In this document: piece by piece, positions 25,701-36,136 of the stretch | Position numbering within the stretch: position 1 is the first letter of the stretch | Layout of the letters: every line of letters starts with the position of its first letter | DNA from: Paenibacillus gyeongsangnamensis | Lineage (GTDB): Bacteria; Bacillota; Bacilli; Paenibacillales; NBRC-103111 | NCBI RefSeq assembly: GCF_027533625.1 | Contig: NZ_JAQAGZ010000034.1 | Location: 1 to 60,625, forward strand | DNA: 60,625 bases | Direction: 5' to 3' | Program-made: the position numbers and the translations under genes | Notes under the pieces: generated by a model | Told to the model about the DNA's origin: nothing | Seen by the model: the letters and a program-made list of their open reading frames with translations, nothing else | Databases searched by the model: none

Positions 25701-26329
25701 TCGAGGTTCACTTGGGCATGGCCGCGAAATACCTCGGCATTCATACGGCGACTCCGGTATTCGACGGCGCTCGTGAATACGACGTATTCGATACGATGGA
25801 AGAAGCCGGCATGCAGCGCAACGGTAAGACCATGCTTTACGACGGACGCACAGGCGAACCGTTCGAGCGCGAAGTCACCGTAGGCGTCATGTACATGATT
25901 AAACTGGCGCACATGGTTGACGATAAAATTCATGCCCGTTCCACCGGGCCGTACTCTCTCGTTACGCAGCAGCCGCTCGGCGGTAAAGCGCAGTTCGGCG
26001 GACAGCGCTTCGGGGAGATGGAAGTGTGGGCGCTTGAAGCCTACGGCGCCGCTTATACGCTGCAAGAAATTTTGACGGTAAAATCCGATGACGTCGTTGG
26101 CCGCGTGAAAACGTACGAATCGATCGTCAAGGGTGAGAATGTTCCTGAGCCTGGCGTTCCGGAGTCCTTCAAGGTATTGATTAAAGAGCTTCAAAGCTTG
26201 GGTATGGACGTCAAAATCCTCTCCGAGAACGAAGAAGAGATCGAAATGAAGGAAATGGACGACGAAGACGAAGTAACAAGCGACAAGCTCAATCTTAATC
26301 TTGAAGGCGCGGAAATGGGCGTAGAGTAA
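22793..26329 (+). CDS. rpoB: DNA-directed RNA polymerase subunit beta
   Basis: Catalytic beta subunit. The 1178-residue protein shows the rifampicin region [20 protein letters not shown] followed by [11 protein letters not shown], with the wild-type Q, D, H and S residues, so no classic rifampicin-resistance change is present. Further family motifs are [31 protein letters not shown] and the C-terminal [20 protein letters not shown]. Start TTG behind GAGGGGTGAA. The C-terminus is acidic. A structured leader precedes it and a strong hairpin separates it from rpoC. Confidence 0.98.
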   Translation: [1178 protein letters not shown]

Positions 26330-26341
26330 TTCGGGACGACA

Positions 26342-26371
26342 CAAGGTGCTCGCTGTAAGGCGGGTGCCTTG
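26342..26371 (+). other. 12-bp hairpin between rpoB and rpoC
   Basis: CAAGGTGCTCGC (26342-26353) pairs along its full length, with three G-T wobbles, with GCGGGTGCCTTG (26360-26371) around loop TGTAAG. No T run follows, so it is not a classic terminator; a processing or stability element is more likely. Confidence 0.65.
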
Positions 26372-26445
26372 CGTTCCGTGTGTACCCTAACGACCCCTGC
26401 ATCCGACGCGGTTTTGTTCCACAAAACATGGAGGAGGGTTGCTCC

Positions 26446-29400
26446 TTGATAGACGTTAACAATTTCGAGTACATGAAAATCGGCCTGGCCTCTCCCGACA
26501 AAATTCGTTCCTGGTCCCGCGGCGAAGTGAAGAAGCCCGAAACGATCAACTACAGAACGCTGAAGCCCGAGAAAGAAGGGCTATTCTGCGAAAAAATCTT
26601 CGGACCGACAAAGGACTGGGAGTGCCATTGCGGCAAATACAAGCGCGTTCGCTATAAAGGCGTAGTCTGTGACCGCTGCGGTGTCGAAGTTACGCGCCAG
26701 AAAGTGCGCCGTGAGCGTATGGGTCATATCGAATTGGCCGCTCCGGTATCCCACATCTGGTATTTCAAAGGAATTCCGAGCCGTATGGGCCTGGCGCTCG
26801 ATATGTCTCCTCGTTCCCTCGAAGAGATCATCTATTTTGCATCTTATGTGGTTACCGACCCTGGAGATACGCCGCTGGAGAAAAAACAGCTGCTTTCCGA
26901 GAAAGAATACCGCAGCTACCGCGAAAAATACGGCTATGCGTTCCAAGCCGGCATGGGTGCTGAAGCGGTGAAAAAGCTTTTGCAGGATATCGACATCGAG
27001 AAAGAAGTCGACATGCTGAAGGAAGAGCTGAAGACCGCCCAAGGCCAGCGCCGCAATCGCGCCATCAAGCGCCTTGAGGTCATGGAAGCGTTCCGTAACT
27101 CCAAGAACATGCCGGGATGGATGATTCTCGACGTGCTGCCGGTCATCCCGCCGGAACTGCGGCCGATGGTACAGCTGGACGGCGGACGTTTCGCTACGTC
27201 CGACTTGAACGACCTGTACCGCCGCGTCATCAACCGGAACAACCGGCTCAAGCGTTTGCTTGATCTCGGCGCACCGGACATTATCGTACAGAACGAGAAA
27301 CGTATGCTGCAGGAAGCCGTCGACGCCCTGATCGACAACGGCCGCCGCGGCCGCCCGGTTACGGGTCCCGGCAACCGTCCGCTCAAATCCCTCAGCCACA
27401 TGCTGAAAGGGAAGCAAGGACGTTTCCGTCAAAACCTGCTCGGTAAGCGCGTTGACTATTCTGGCCGTTCCGTTATCGTCGTAGGACCGAGCCTGAAGAT
27501 GTACCAATGCGGTCTGCCCAAGGAAATGGCGCTTGAATTGTTCAAGCCGTTCGTCATGAAAGAGCTTGTGAATAAAGGCCTCGCGCACAACATCAAGAGC
27601 GCGAAGCGCAAAGTGGAGCGCATCAGCCCGGAAGTATGGGATGTGCTCGAAGAAGTGATCAAGGAGCATCCGGTTCTGCTGAACCGTGCCCCCACGCTGC
27701 ACAGACTCGGGATTCAGGCGTTCGAGCCGATTCTCGTCGAAGGCCGCGCTATCAAGCTTCATCCGCTCGTATGTACCGCTTATAACGCGGACTTCGACGG
27801 TGACCAAATGGCCGTACACGTGCCGCTCTCGGCGGAAGCCCAAGCTGAAGCCCGCTTGCTCATGCTGGCGTCCGGCAACATCTTGAATCCGAAAGACGGC
27901 AAGCCTGTCGTTACGCCGTCCCAGGATATGGTGCTTGGAAGCTTCTACTTAAGTACGGAGAACAAGCATTCCAAAGGCTCCGGAACCATTATCCGTACCG
28001 TATCGGAAGCTGTGTCCTTGTATCAGCGCGGAGCGGCTGCGCTGCATGCCCGCGTTGCGATTCCGGCCAAGGCGCTCGGCAAAACGAGCTTCACGCCGGA
28101 ACAGCAAGAGGCTATGCTGATCACGACGATCGGTAAAATCATTTTCAATGAAATTTATCCGGCGGATTTTCCTTACATCAACGAGGCGACCAAGCAAAAC
28201 CTCCTGAACGGGATCTCCGATCAATATTTCGTGTTCGAGAAGGGCGGAGACATCCGCAAAGCGATGGAAGAGCTGCCGGAAACCAAGGCTGTCGGCAAAG
28301 ACTACCTCGGAACGATTATCGCGGAATGCTTCCGTCGTTACCATACGACCGAAACGTCGATCATTCTTGACAACATCAAGCAGCTCGGATTCACTTATTC
28401 GACCAAAGCGGGGATTACGATCGCCGTGGCGGACGTGACCGTGCCTCAAGAAAAGATCAAGATCATGCAGGAGTCCGACGAGAAGGTAACGGTCGTAACG
28501 AACCAGTACCGCCGCGGTTTGATTACGGACGACGAGCGCTATGACCGCGTCATCGCGATCTGGAGCAAGGCCAAGGATGAGCTAACGGACATCCTGATGA
28601 AATCCTTGGACAAATACAATTCGATCAACATGATGGTCGAATCCAAAGCACGGGGTAACAAATCGCAGATCACCCAGCTGGGCGGTATGCGGGGTCTGAT
28701 GGCCAACCCATCGGGTAAAATCATCGAGTTGCCGATCAAATCGAACTTCCGCGAAGGCCTGACGGTACTCGAGTACTTCATCTCGACACACGGCGCGCGG
28801 AAAGGTCTCGCGGATACGGCCCTCCGGACGGCGGACTCGGGTTACTTGACCCGTCGTCTCGTCGACGTGGCACAGGACGTTATCGTGCGCGACGAGGATT
28901 GCGGTACGGACAAGGGCTTCCTTGTCAGCCGCATCCAAGACGGTAAAGAGGTTATCGAGGATCTGTACGACCGGATCGAAGGACGCTATTCCTTCGAGAC
29001 GATCCGTCATCCTCAAACCGGCGAAGTGATCGTATCCCGCAACGAGCTTATCGAAGCGGGCATCGCCGACAAAATTATCGAAGCCGGCATCGAAAAGCTG
29101 CAAATTCGTTCCGTTCTCAGCTGCCGTTCGAGACACGGCGTCTGCAAGAAGTGCTACGGCCGCAACCTGGCGACAGGCCAGCACGTGGAGATCGGGGAAG
29201 CGGTCGGCATTATCGCCGCCCAATCGATCGGTGAGCCGGGAACCCAGCTCACGATGCGTACGTTCCATACCGGGGGCGTTGCGGGCGACGACATTACGCA
29301 AGGTCTTCCGCGGATTCAGGAGCTGTTCGAAGCCCGGAATCCGAAAGGCCAAGCGATCATCTCCGAAATCGACGGCGTTGTGAAAGACATTCGCGAGGCG

Positions 29401-30066
29401 AAGGACCGCCGCGAAATCGAAGTTCTCGGCGAAGCCGAGTCGAAGGTCTACTCCGTACCTTACGGCTCCCGTATTCGCGTTACCGTCAACCAGAATGTAG
29501 AAGCCGGCGACGAGCTGACGGAAGGCTCGATCGACCCGAAAGAGATGCTCCGCATCAAGGGGATCCGCGGCGTTCAAAACTACATCCTGCAAGAAGTGCA
29601 GCGCGTATACCGGAACCAGGGCGTAGAAATCAACGACAAGCACGTTGAGGTTATGATTCGTCAGATGCTGCGTAAAATCCGGATCGTGGACGCGGGCAAT
29701 ACGACGCTCCTGCCGGGCTCGTTCGTGGATATGCACGAATACGAGGAAGCCAACAAAGTGGCGCTGTTCGCGGGCGAAGAGCCGGCGGTAGCGAAGCCGG
29801 TGCTTCTCGGGATTACGAAGGCATCGCTCGAAACGGATTCCTTCCTCTCCGCCGCCTCCTTCCAGGAAACGACGAGAGTGCTCACCGATGCGGCGATCAA
29901 AGGCAAGGTCGATCAGCTGCTCGGCCTGAAGGAAAACGTCATTATCGGCAAGCTCATTCCTGCAGGTACGGGGATGGCTAGATACCGTAACATCCGGATC
30001 ACCGATCCGAATGCGGAAGAGTCCGATCAGGAGCTCGCCGAAGCGGAAGCTGTAACCGTAGAATAA
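26446..30066 (+). CDS. rpoC: DNA-directed RNA polymerase subunit beta'
   Basis: Catalytic beta' subunit. The 1206-residue protein has the N-terminal zinc site (CHCGKYK, CDRCGVE), the rudder and lid region, the active-site NADFDGDQMAVH that binds Mg2+, the second zinc cluster (CRSRHGVCKKCYGR) and the trigger-loop segment GEPGTQLTMRTFHTGG. Start is TTG 26446 (MIDVNNFEYMKIGLASP) with GGAGGAGGG 7 nt upstream; the longer reading from 26380 adds a non-conserved 22 residues that cross the ribosome site. A leucine codon within the ORF thus acts as start. Confidence 0.97.
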   Translation: MIDVNNFEYMKIGLASPDKIRSWSRGEVKKPETINYRTLKPEKEGLFCEKIFGPTKDWECHCGKYKRVRYKGVVCDRCGVEVTRQKVRRERMGHIELAAPVSHIWYFKGIPSRMGLALDMSPRSLEEIIYFASYVVTDPGDTPLEKKQLLSEKEYRSYREKYGYAFQAGMGAEAVKKLLQDIDIEKEVDMLKEELKTAQGQRRNRAIKRLEVMEAFRNSKNMPGWMILDVLPVIPPELRPMVQLDGGRFATSDLNDLYRRVINRNNRLKRLLDLGAPDIIVQNEKRMLQEAVDALIDNGRRGRPVTGPGNRPLKSLSHMLKGKQGRFRQNLLGKRVDYSGRSVIVVGPSLKMYQCGLPKEMALELFKPFVMKELVNKGLAHNIKSAKRKVERISPEVWDVLEEVIKEHPVLLNRAPTLHRLGIQAFEPILVEGRAIKLHPLVCTAYNADFDGDQMAVHVPLSAEAQAEARLLMLASGNILNPKDGKPVVTPSQDMVLGSFYLSTENKHSKGSGTIIRTVSEAVSLYQRGAAALHARVAIPAKALGKTSFTPEQQEAMLITTIGKIIFNEIYPADFPYINEATKQNLLNGISDQYFVFEKGGDIRKAMEELPETKAVGKDYLGTIIAECFRRYHTTETSIILDNIKQLGFTYSTKAGITIAVADVTVPQEKIKIMQESDEKVTVVTNQYRRGLITDDERYDRVIAIWSKAKDELTDILMKSLDKYNSINMMVESKARGNKSQITQLGGMRGLMANPSGKIIELPIKSNFREGLTVLEYFISTHGARKGLADTALRTADSGYLTRRLVDVAQDVIVRDEDCGTDKGFLVSRIQDGKEVIEDLYDRIEGRYSFETIRHPQTGEVIVSRNELIEAGIADKIIEAGIEKLQIRSVLSCRSRHGVCKKCYGRNLATGQHVEIGEAVGIIAAQSIGEPGTQLTMRTFHTGGVAGDDITQGLPRIQELFEARNPKGQAIISEIDGVVKDIREAKDRREIEVLGEAESKVYSVPYGSRIRVTVNQNVEAGDELTEGSIDPKEMLRIKGIRGVQNYILQEVQRVYRNQGVEINDKHVEVMIRQMLRKIRIVDAGNTTLLPGSFVDMHEYEEANKVALFAGEEPAVAKPVLLGITKASLETDSFLSAASFQETTRVLTDAAIKGKVDQLLGLKENVIIGKLIPAGTGMARYRNIRITDPNAEESDQELAEAEAVTVE

Positions 30067-30083
30067 GGTCATATAGAAAAGAA

Positions 30084-30128
30084 GCTTGTCTTCAAAAATT
30101 GGAATGTAAATTCTTTTTGAAGACAAGC
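30084..30128. repeat. Perfect 15-bp inverted repeat after rpoC
   Basis: GCTTGTCTTCAAAAA (30084-30098) and TTTTTGAAGACAAGC (30114-30128) are perfect reverse complements with a 15-nt loop. No T run follows outside the stem on the + strand. It may be a transcript 3' end or a bidirectional stop between rpoC and the str operon promoter. Confidence 0.85.
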
Positions 30129-30136
30129 GGACTTTC

Positions 30137-30165
30137 TTGACAGGTTATGAGTGAGATGCTAATAT
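30137..30165 (+). promoter_or_regulatory. SigA promoter of the str operon
   Basis: TTGACA (30137-30142), 17-bp spacer, TAATAT (30160-30165). It drives the L7Ae-like gene, rpsL, rpsG, fusA and tuf independently of rpoBC. Confidence 0.88.
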
Positions 30166-30216
30166 ATCAAAGTGTGCCATTTTATAATAGTAGCTGATCT
30201 TTGGAGGATATGTTTC

Positions 30217-30468
30217 ATGTCTTATGATAAAGTGAAGCAAGCTGCGAAGATAACAATAGGCACTAAGCAAGCGACGAAGGTAGTCGAGCAAGGCAAGGCT
30301 GCCGAAGTCTTTGTTGCCAAAGATGCAGATCCGCGAATTACGATAAAAATGATTAACCTCTGCAAGAAAATGGGGGTTAAGGTCACATACGTGGAATCCA
30401 TGAAAATGTTAGGTAAAGCGTGTGGAATCGAAGTGGGCGCCGCTATAGCGGCGGTAGCGAATGAATGA
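30217..30468 (+). CDS. L7Ae-family RNA-binding protein (YbxF type)
   Basis: The 83-residue protein belongs to the L7Ae/L30e/S12e/Gadd45 family that binds RNA kink-turns; the Bacillus homologue YbxF occupies the same place before rpsL. Conserved features are KITIGTKQATKVVEQGKA, VFVAKDAD and the hydrophobic core VKVTYVES. ATG 30217 follows GGAGGA; the longer ORF from 30172 starts inside the promoter region. The role on the ribosome or k-turn RNAs is inferred from the family. Confidence 0.9.
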   Translation: MSYDKVKQAAKITIGTKQATKVVEQGKAAEVFVAKDADPRITIKMINLCKKMGVKVTYVESMKMLGKACGIEVGAAIAAVANE

Positions 30469-30595
30469 GCTTGAACATGTTTTTGTCTTCAATTCTTCCG
30501 GATGACAAGGCAAGAACTTTTCCTTTGTTCATTTATGATTCGCCTGGATCTGTGGGCTTGAAATTGCAAGACATTTTACTGAAGGAGGTGGCACC

Positions 30596-31015
30596 ATGCC
30601 AACAATTAACCAGCTCGTTCGTAAAGGACGCCAAGCTAAAGTTGTTAAATCCAAATCCCCGGCTCTTCAAAGAGGCTTCAACGCTCTGAAGAGAGAAGCA
30701 ACCGACATCAGCGCACCGCAAAAACGCGGGGTTTGCACTCGTGTAGGTACCATGACGCCGAAAAAACCGAACTCCGCACTTCGTAAATATGCGCGTGTTC
30801 GTTTGACTAACCGTGTAGAGGTTACGGCTTACATTCCGGGTATCGGACATAACTTGCAGGAGCACAGCGTTGTTCTCATCCGCGGTGGCCGGGTAAAAGA
30901 CCTTCCGGGTGTTCGTTACCACATCGTTCGCGGCGCGCTTGATACTGCAGGCGTGAACAACCGTAAGCAAGCTCGTTCCAAGTACGGCGCAAAACGCCCG
31001 AAAGTGAAGAAGTAA
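30596..31015 (+). CDS. rpsL: 30S ribosomal protein S12
   Basis: Decoding-centre protein. The 139-residue product has PTINQLVRKGR at the N-terminus, TPKKPNSALRK and GRVKDLPGVRYH. The lysines that change in classical streptomycin resistance are both present in wild-type form. AAGGAGGTG lies 6 nt upstream. The 127-nt gap before it holds a non-conserved ORF (30465-30689) that I take as noise. Confidence 0.97.
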   Translation: MPTINQLVRKGRQAKVVKSKSPALQRGFNALKREATDISAPQKRGVCTRVGTMTPKKPNSALRKYARVRLTNRVEVTAYIPGIGHNLQEHSVVLIRGGRVKDLPGVRYHIVRGALDTAGVNNRKQARSKYGAKRPKVKK

Positions 31016-31060
31016 GAACCATCCTATTTAAGAATTATTTTATGAGAAAGGGGGATAACT

Positions 31061-31531
31061 ATGCCTCGTAAAGGTCCAGTATCTCGCAGAGACGTATTGC
31101 CCGATCCGATTTATAACAGCAAACTGGTGACTCGTTTGGTAAACCGGATTATGATTGACGGTAAAAAAGGTGTAGCACAGTCCATTCTTTACAACTCGTT
31201 CGAATTGATCAAAGAACGTACGGGTAAAGAGCCGATGGAAGTTTTTGAACAAGCCATCAAAAATATTATGCCCGTTCTTGAGGTTAAAGCACGCCGCGTA
31301 GGCGGTGCCAACTATCAAGTGCCGATCGAAGTGCGTCCTGAGCGCCGCACTACGCTGGGACTTCGTTGGCTCGTGAACTATTCCCGTCTTCGTGGTGAGA
31401 AAACCATGGAAGAGAGATTGGCTCAAGAGATCATCGATGCCAGCAACAACACTGGCGCATCCGTTAAGAAGCGTGAAGATACACACAAAATGGCGGAAGC
31501 CAACAAAGCGTTCGCTCACTACCGCTGGTAA
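31061..31531 (+). CDS. rpsG: 30S ribosomal protein S7
   Basis: Primary 16S-binding protein of the 30S head. The 156-residue product has MPRKGPVSRRDVLPDPIYNS and the RRVGGANYQVPIEVRPERR segment. AAAGGGGGA ribosome site. Fits between rpsL and fusA as usual. Confidence 0.97.
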   Translation: MPRKGPVSRRDVLPDPIYNSKLVTRLVNRIMIDGKKGVAQSILYNSFELIKERTGKEPMEVFEQAIKNIMPVLEVKARRVGGANYQVPIEVRPERRTTLGLRWLVNYSRLRGEKTMEERLAQEIIDASNNTGASVKKREDTHKMAEANKAFAHYRW

Positions 31532-31566
31532 AATTAAATTCCTAAACCTAGGAAGGAGACAAATGC

Positions 31567-33642
<2,076 letters not shown>

Positions 33643-33676
33643 TATAAAATTGATTATTTGAGGAGGCTCTCTATCC

Positions 33677-34867
33677 ATGGGTAAAGCGAAATTTGAACGT
33701 AATAAGCCGCACGTTAATATCGGTACGATCGGTCACGTTGACCACGGTAAAACGACTTTGACGGCTGCTATCACGACTGTTCTTTCCAAAAAATACGGCG
33801 GCGCAGCTGTAGCTTTCGACCAAATCGACAAAGCTCCAGAAGAGCGCGAGCGTGGTATCACGATCTCCACAGCTCACGTTGAATATGAAACTCCTAACCG
33901 TCACTATGCTCACGTTGACTGCCCAGGCCACGCCGACTATGTTAAAAACATGATCACCGGCGCAGCTCAAATGGACGGCGCGATCCTGGTTGTATCCGCA
34001 GCTGACGGCCCAATGCCGCAAACTCGCGAACACATCCTGCTCTCCCGTCAGGTAGGCGTACCTTACATCGTCGTATTCTTGAACAAATGCGACATGGTTG
34101 AAGACGAAGAGCTCCTGGAACTGGTTGAAATGGAAGTTCGCGACCTGCTGAACGAGTACGAGTTCCCAGGCGACGACACTCCAATCATCCGCGGTGCAGC
34201 TCGTGAAGCTCTGCAAAACCCAGACGGTCCTTGGGCCGACAAAATCGTTGAGCTGTTCGAGCAAGTTGACAGCTACATCCCAACGCCTGAGCGTGACACT
34301 GACAAGCCTTTCCTGATGCCTGTCGAGGACGTGTTCACGATCACTGGCCGCGGTACCGTTGCTACAGGTCGTGTAGAGCGTGGTGTGGTTAAAGTCGGCG
34401 ACGAGATCGAAATCATCGGTCTGGCTGAAGAAACTCGCAAATCCGTTGTTACGGGCGTTGAAATGTTCCGTAAACTTCTTGATTCCGCTCAAGCTGGTGA
34501 CAACATCGGCGCATTGCTTCGCGGTGTAGACCGTAAAGACATCGAGCGTGGACAAGTTCTGGCTAAACCGGGTTCGGTTAAGCCTCACACGAACTTCTCG
34601 GCTCAAATCTACGTTCTGACTAAAGAAGAGGGTGGCCGTCACAAGCCTTTCTTCACTGGCTACCGTCCACAGTTCTACTTCCGTACAACGGACGTAACAG
34701 GCATCATCGCTCTGCCAGAAGGAACTGAAATGGTTATGCCTGGCGATAACATCACTGTAACGGTAGAACTGATCGCTCCGATCGCTATCGAAGAAGGTAC
34801 TCGCTTCGCGATCCGCGAAGGCGGCCGTACAGTAGGCGCAGGCGCCGTTGCTTCCATCAGCAAGTAA
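33677..34867 (+). CDS. tuf: Elongation factor Tu
   Basis: Delivers aminoacyl-tRNA to the ribosome. The 396-residue GTPase has GHVDHGKTTLTAAI, the switch region RGITISTAHVEYE, DCPGHADYVKNM and NKCDMVED, and full domains 2 and 3. It is the last gene of the str operon and is followed by a strong terminator. Only one copy is in the window. Confidence 0.98.
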   Translation: MGKAKFERNKPHVNIGTIGHVDHGKTTLTAAITTVLSKKYGGAAVAFDQIDKAPEERERGITISTAHVEYETPNRHYAHVDCPGHADYVKNMITGAAQMDGAILVVSAADGPMPQTREHILLSRQVGVPYIVVFLNKCDMVEDEELLELVEMEVRDLLNEYEFPGDDTPIIRGAAREALQNPDGPWADKIVELFEQVDSYIPTPERDTDKPFLMPVEDVFTITGRGTVATGRVERGVVKVGDEIEIIGLAEETRKSVVTGVEMFRKLLDSAQAGDNIGALLRGVDRKDIERGQVLAKPGSVKPHTNFSAQIYVLTKEEGGRHKPFFTGYRPQFYFRTTDVTGIIALPEGTEMVMPGDNITVTVELIAPIAIEEGTRFAIREGGRTVGAGAVASISK

Positions 34868-34882
34868 TTCGCTGAACAGATC

Positions 34883-34914
34883 AAGCCTTCATCCACCGGG
34901 ATGAAGGCTTTTTT
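34883..34914 (+). terminator. Terminator after tuf
   Basis: Perfect 11-bp stem AAGCCTTCATC / GATGAAGGCTT with a 6-nt loop and a T run. Ends the str operon. Confidence 0.95.
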
Positions 34915-34964
34915 CTACATATATATAGAAGAAAAACATTTCTAGACATTGGCATATTTTTTTC

Positions 34965-34993
34965 TTGCTTTTTTTACCCGGATTTAATATAAT
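34965..34993 (+). promoter_or_regulatory. Promoter of the S10-spc cluster
   Basis: TTGCTT (34965-34970), 17-bp spacer, TATAAT (34988-34993), in AT-rich sequence that could act as an UP element. It is the first promoter of the long rpsJ-rplO cluster. Confidence 0.85.
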
Positions 34994-34999
34994 AGTGAA

Positions 35000-35130
35000 C
35001 GTTGGTCTGTGACGTTGCGATGATGTGAGAGGTTGCTGACACACCCGGCTCCTTTGCCATAGGGGCGGCGTCAGGAGATTTTCACGGAGTATGTCCGATA
35101 CTAAATTGGGCGATAAAAGGAGGGAATACT
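35000..35130 (+). promoter_or_regulatory. Structured leader before rpsJ
   Basis: A stem CTGAC (35036-35040) / GTCAG (35070-35074) encloses a second stem GCTCCT (35048-35053) / AGGGGC (35061-35066). The segment resembles the conserved leader found before rpsJ in Bacilli, as far as I recall. No terminator is evident. Its ligand is unknown to me. Confidence 0.55.
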
Positions 35131-35439
35131 ATGGCAAAGCAAAAGATTCGTATTCGTTTGAAGGCTTATGATCACAGAGTTCTGGATCAATCCGCTGAGA
35201 AAATCGTGGAAACAGCCAAGCGTTCCGGTGCAGGGGTTTCGGGTCCGATTCCGCTTCCGACAGAGAAGCAAATCATCACGATCCTGCGTGCGGTTCACAA
35301 ATACAAAGACTCTCGCGAGCAATTCGAGATGCGCACACATAAGCGTCTGATCGATATCGTGAATCCTACACCGCAAACAGTCGACGCTTTGATGCGTTTG
35401 GACCTGCCGTCCGGTGTGGACATCGAAATCAAATTGTAA
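35131..35439 (+). CDS. rpsJ: 30S ribosomal protein S10
   Basis: Head protein of the 30S subunit and, as NusE, part of antitermination complexes. The 102-residue product has KIRIRLKAYDHRVLDQSAEK and the TPQTVDALMRLDLPSGVDIE end. AAAGGAGGG ribosome site. First gene of the S10 operon. Confidence 0.98.
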   Translation: MAKQKIRIRLKAYDHRVLDQSAEKIVETAKRSGAGVSGPIPLPTEKQIITILRAVHKYKDSREQFEMRTHKRLIDIVNPTPQTVDALMRLDLPSGVDIEIKL

Positions 35440-35491
35440 TCTATCCACATGTGAATAAATACATGACAAGACAAGAAAAGAGGTGTCAACG

Positions 35492-36112
35492 ATGAGTAAA
35501 GGTATCTTAGGTAAAAAACTGGGCATGACTCAAGTTTTTACTGCAGAAGGTCTGGTTGTGCCGGTTACGGTAATCCAAGCGGGTCCGAATACGGTTCTTC
35601 AAAAGAAAGATGTGGAGAACGACGGATACGACGCGATCCAAATCGGTTTTGACGATAAGAAAGAAAAGAATGCTAACAAACCTGAGTTGGGCCATGCGAA
35701 AAAAGCTGGTGCAACACCTAAGCGCTACGTAAAGGAACTTCGCGGTTCTTCTGAGTTTGAAGTTGGCCAAGAGATCAAGGCTGACATTTTCTCTGAAGGC
35801 GAATTCGTTGACGTGACAGGCGTTTCCAAAGGTAAAGGGTTCCAAGGCGTAATCAAGAGACATAACCAATCCAGAGGTCCGATGGCTCACGGTTCCCGTT
35901 ATCATCGCGGTCCTGGTTCCATGGGTTCGATCCAAGCAAACCGTGTTCCTAAAGGCAAAAACTTGCCAGGACATATGGGTTCGGAAACCGTAACGATTCA
36001 AAAGCTTCAAGTCGTAAAAGTAGATACTGAGCGGAACGTACTTCTGATTAAAGGTTCCATTCCTGGTCCTAAGAACAGCTACGTAACCGTTAAGTCCTCG
36101 GTGAAGGCTTAA
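35492..36112 (+). CDS. rplC: 50S ribosomal protein L3
   Basis: Early assembly protein reaching the peptidyl transferase centre. The 206 residues include MSKGILGKKLGMTQVF and the extended loop GVIKRHNQSRGPMAHGSRYH. ATG 35492 is chosen over an in-frame GTG at 35483 that overlaps AAGAGGTG. Confidence 0.97.
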   Translation: MSKGILGKKLGMTQVFTAEGLVVPVTVIQAGPNTVLQKKDVENDGYDAIQIGFDDKKEKNANKPELGHAKKAGATPKRYVKELRGSSEFEVGQEIKADIFSEGEFVDVTGVSKGKGFQGVIKRHNQSRGPMAHGSRYHRGPGSMGSIQANRVPKGKNLPGHMGSETVTIQKLQVVKVDTERNVLLIKGSIPGPKNSYVTVKSSVKA

Positions 36113-36136
36113 TACAACGGGAAAGGAGGATAACAA

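Noticed and set aside
23657..26344. An 895-residue open frame antisense to rpoB, and similar long antisense frames opposite clpC (3622-5295) and rpoC (28582-30126)
   Set aside because: They mirror highly biased codon usage of strongly expressed genes, have no ribosome sites or recognisable domains, and the sense genes are certain.
30465..30689. A 74-codon ORF between the L7Ae-like gene and rpsL
   Set aside because: It overlaps rpsL in another frame and shows no conserved features.
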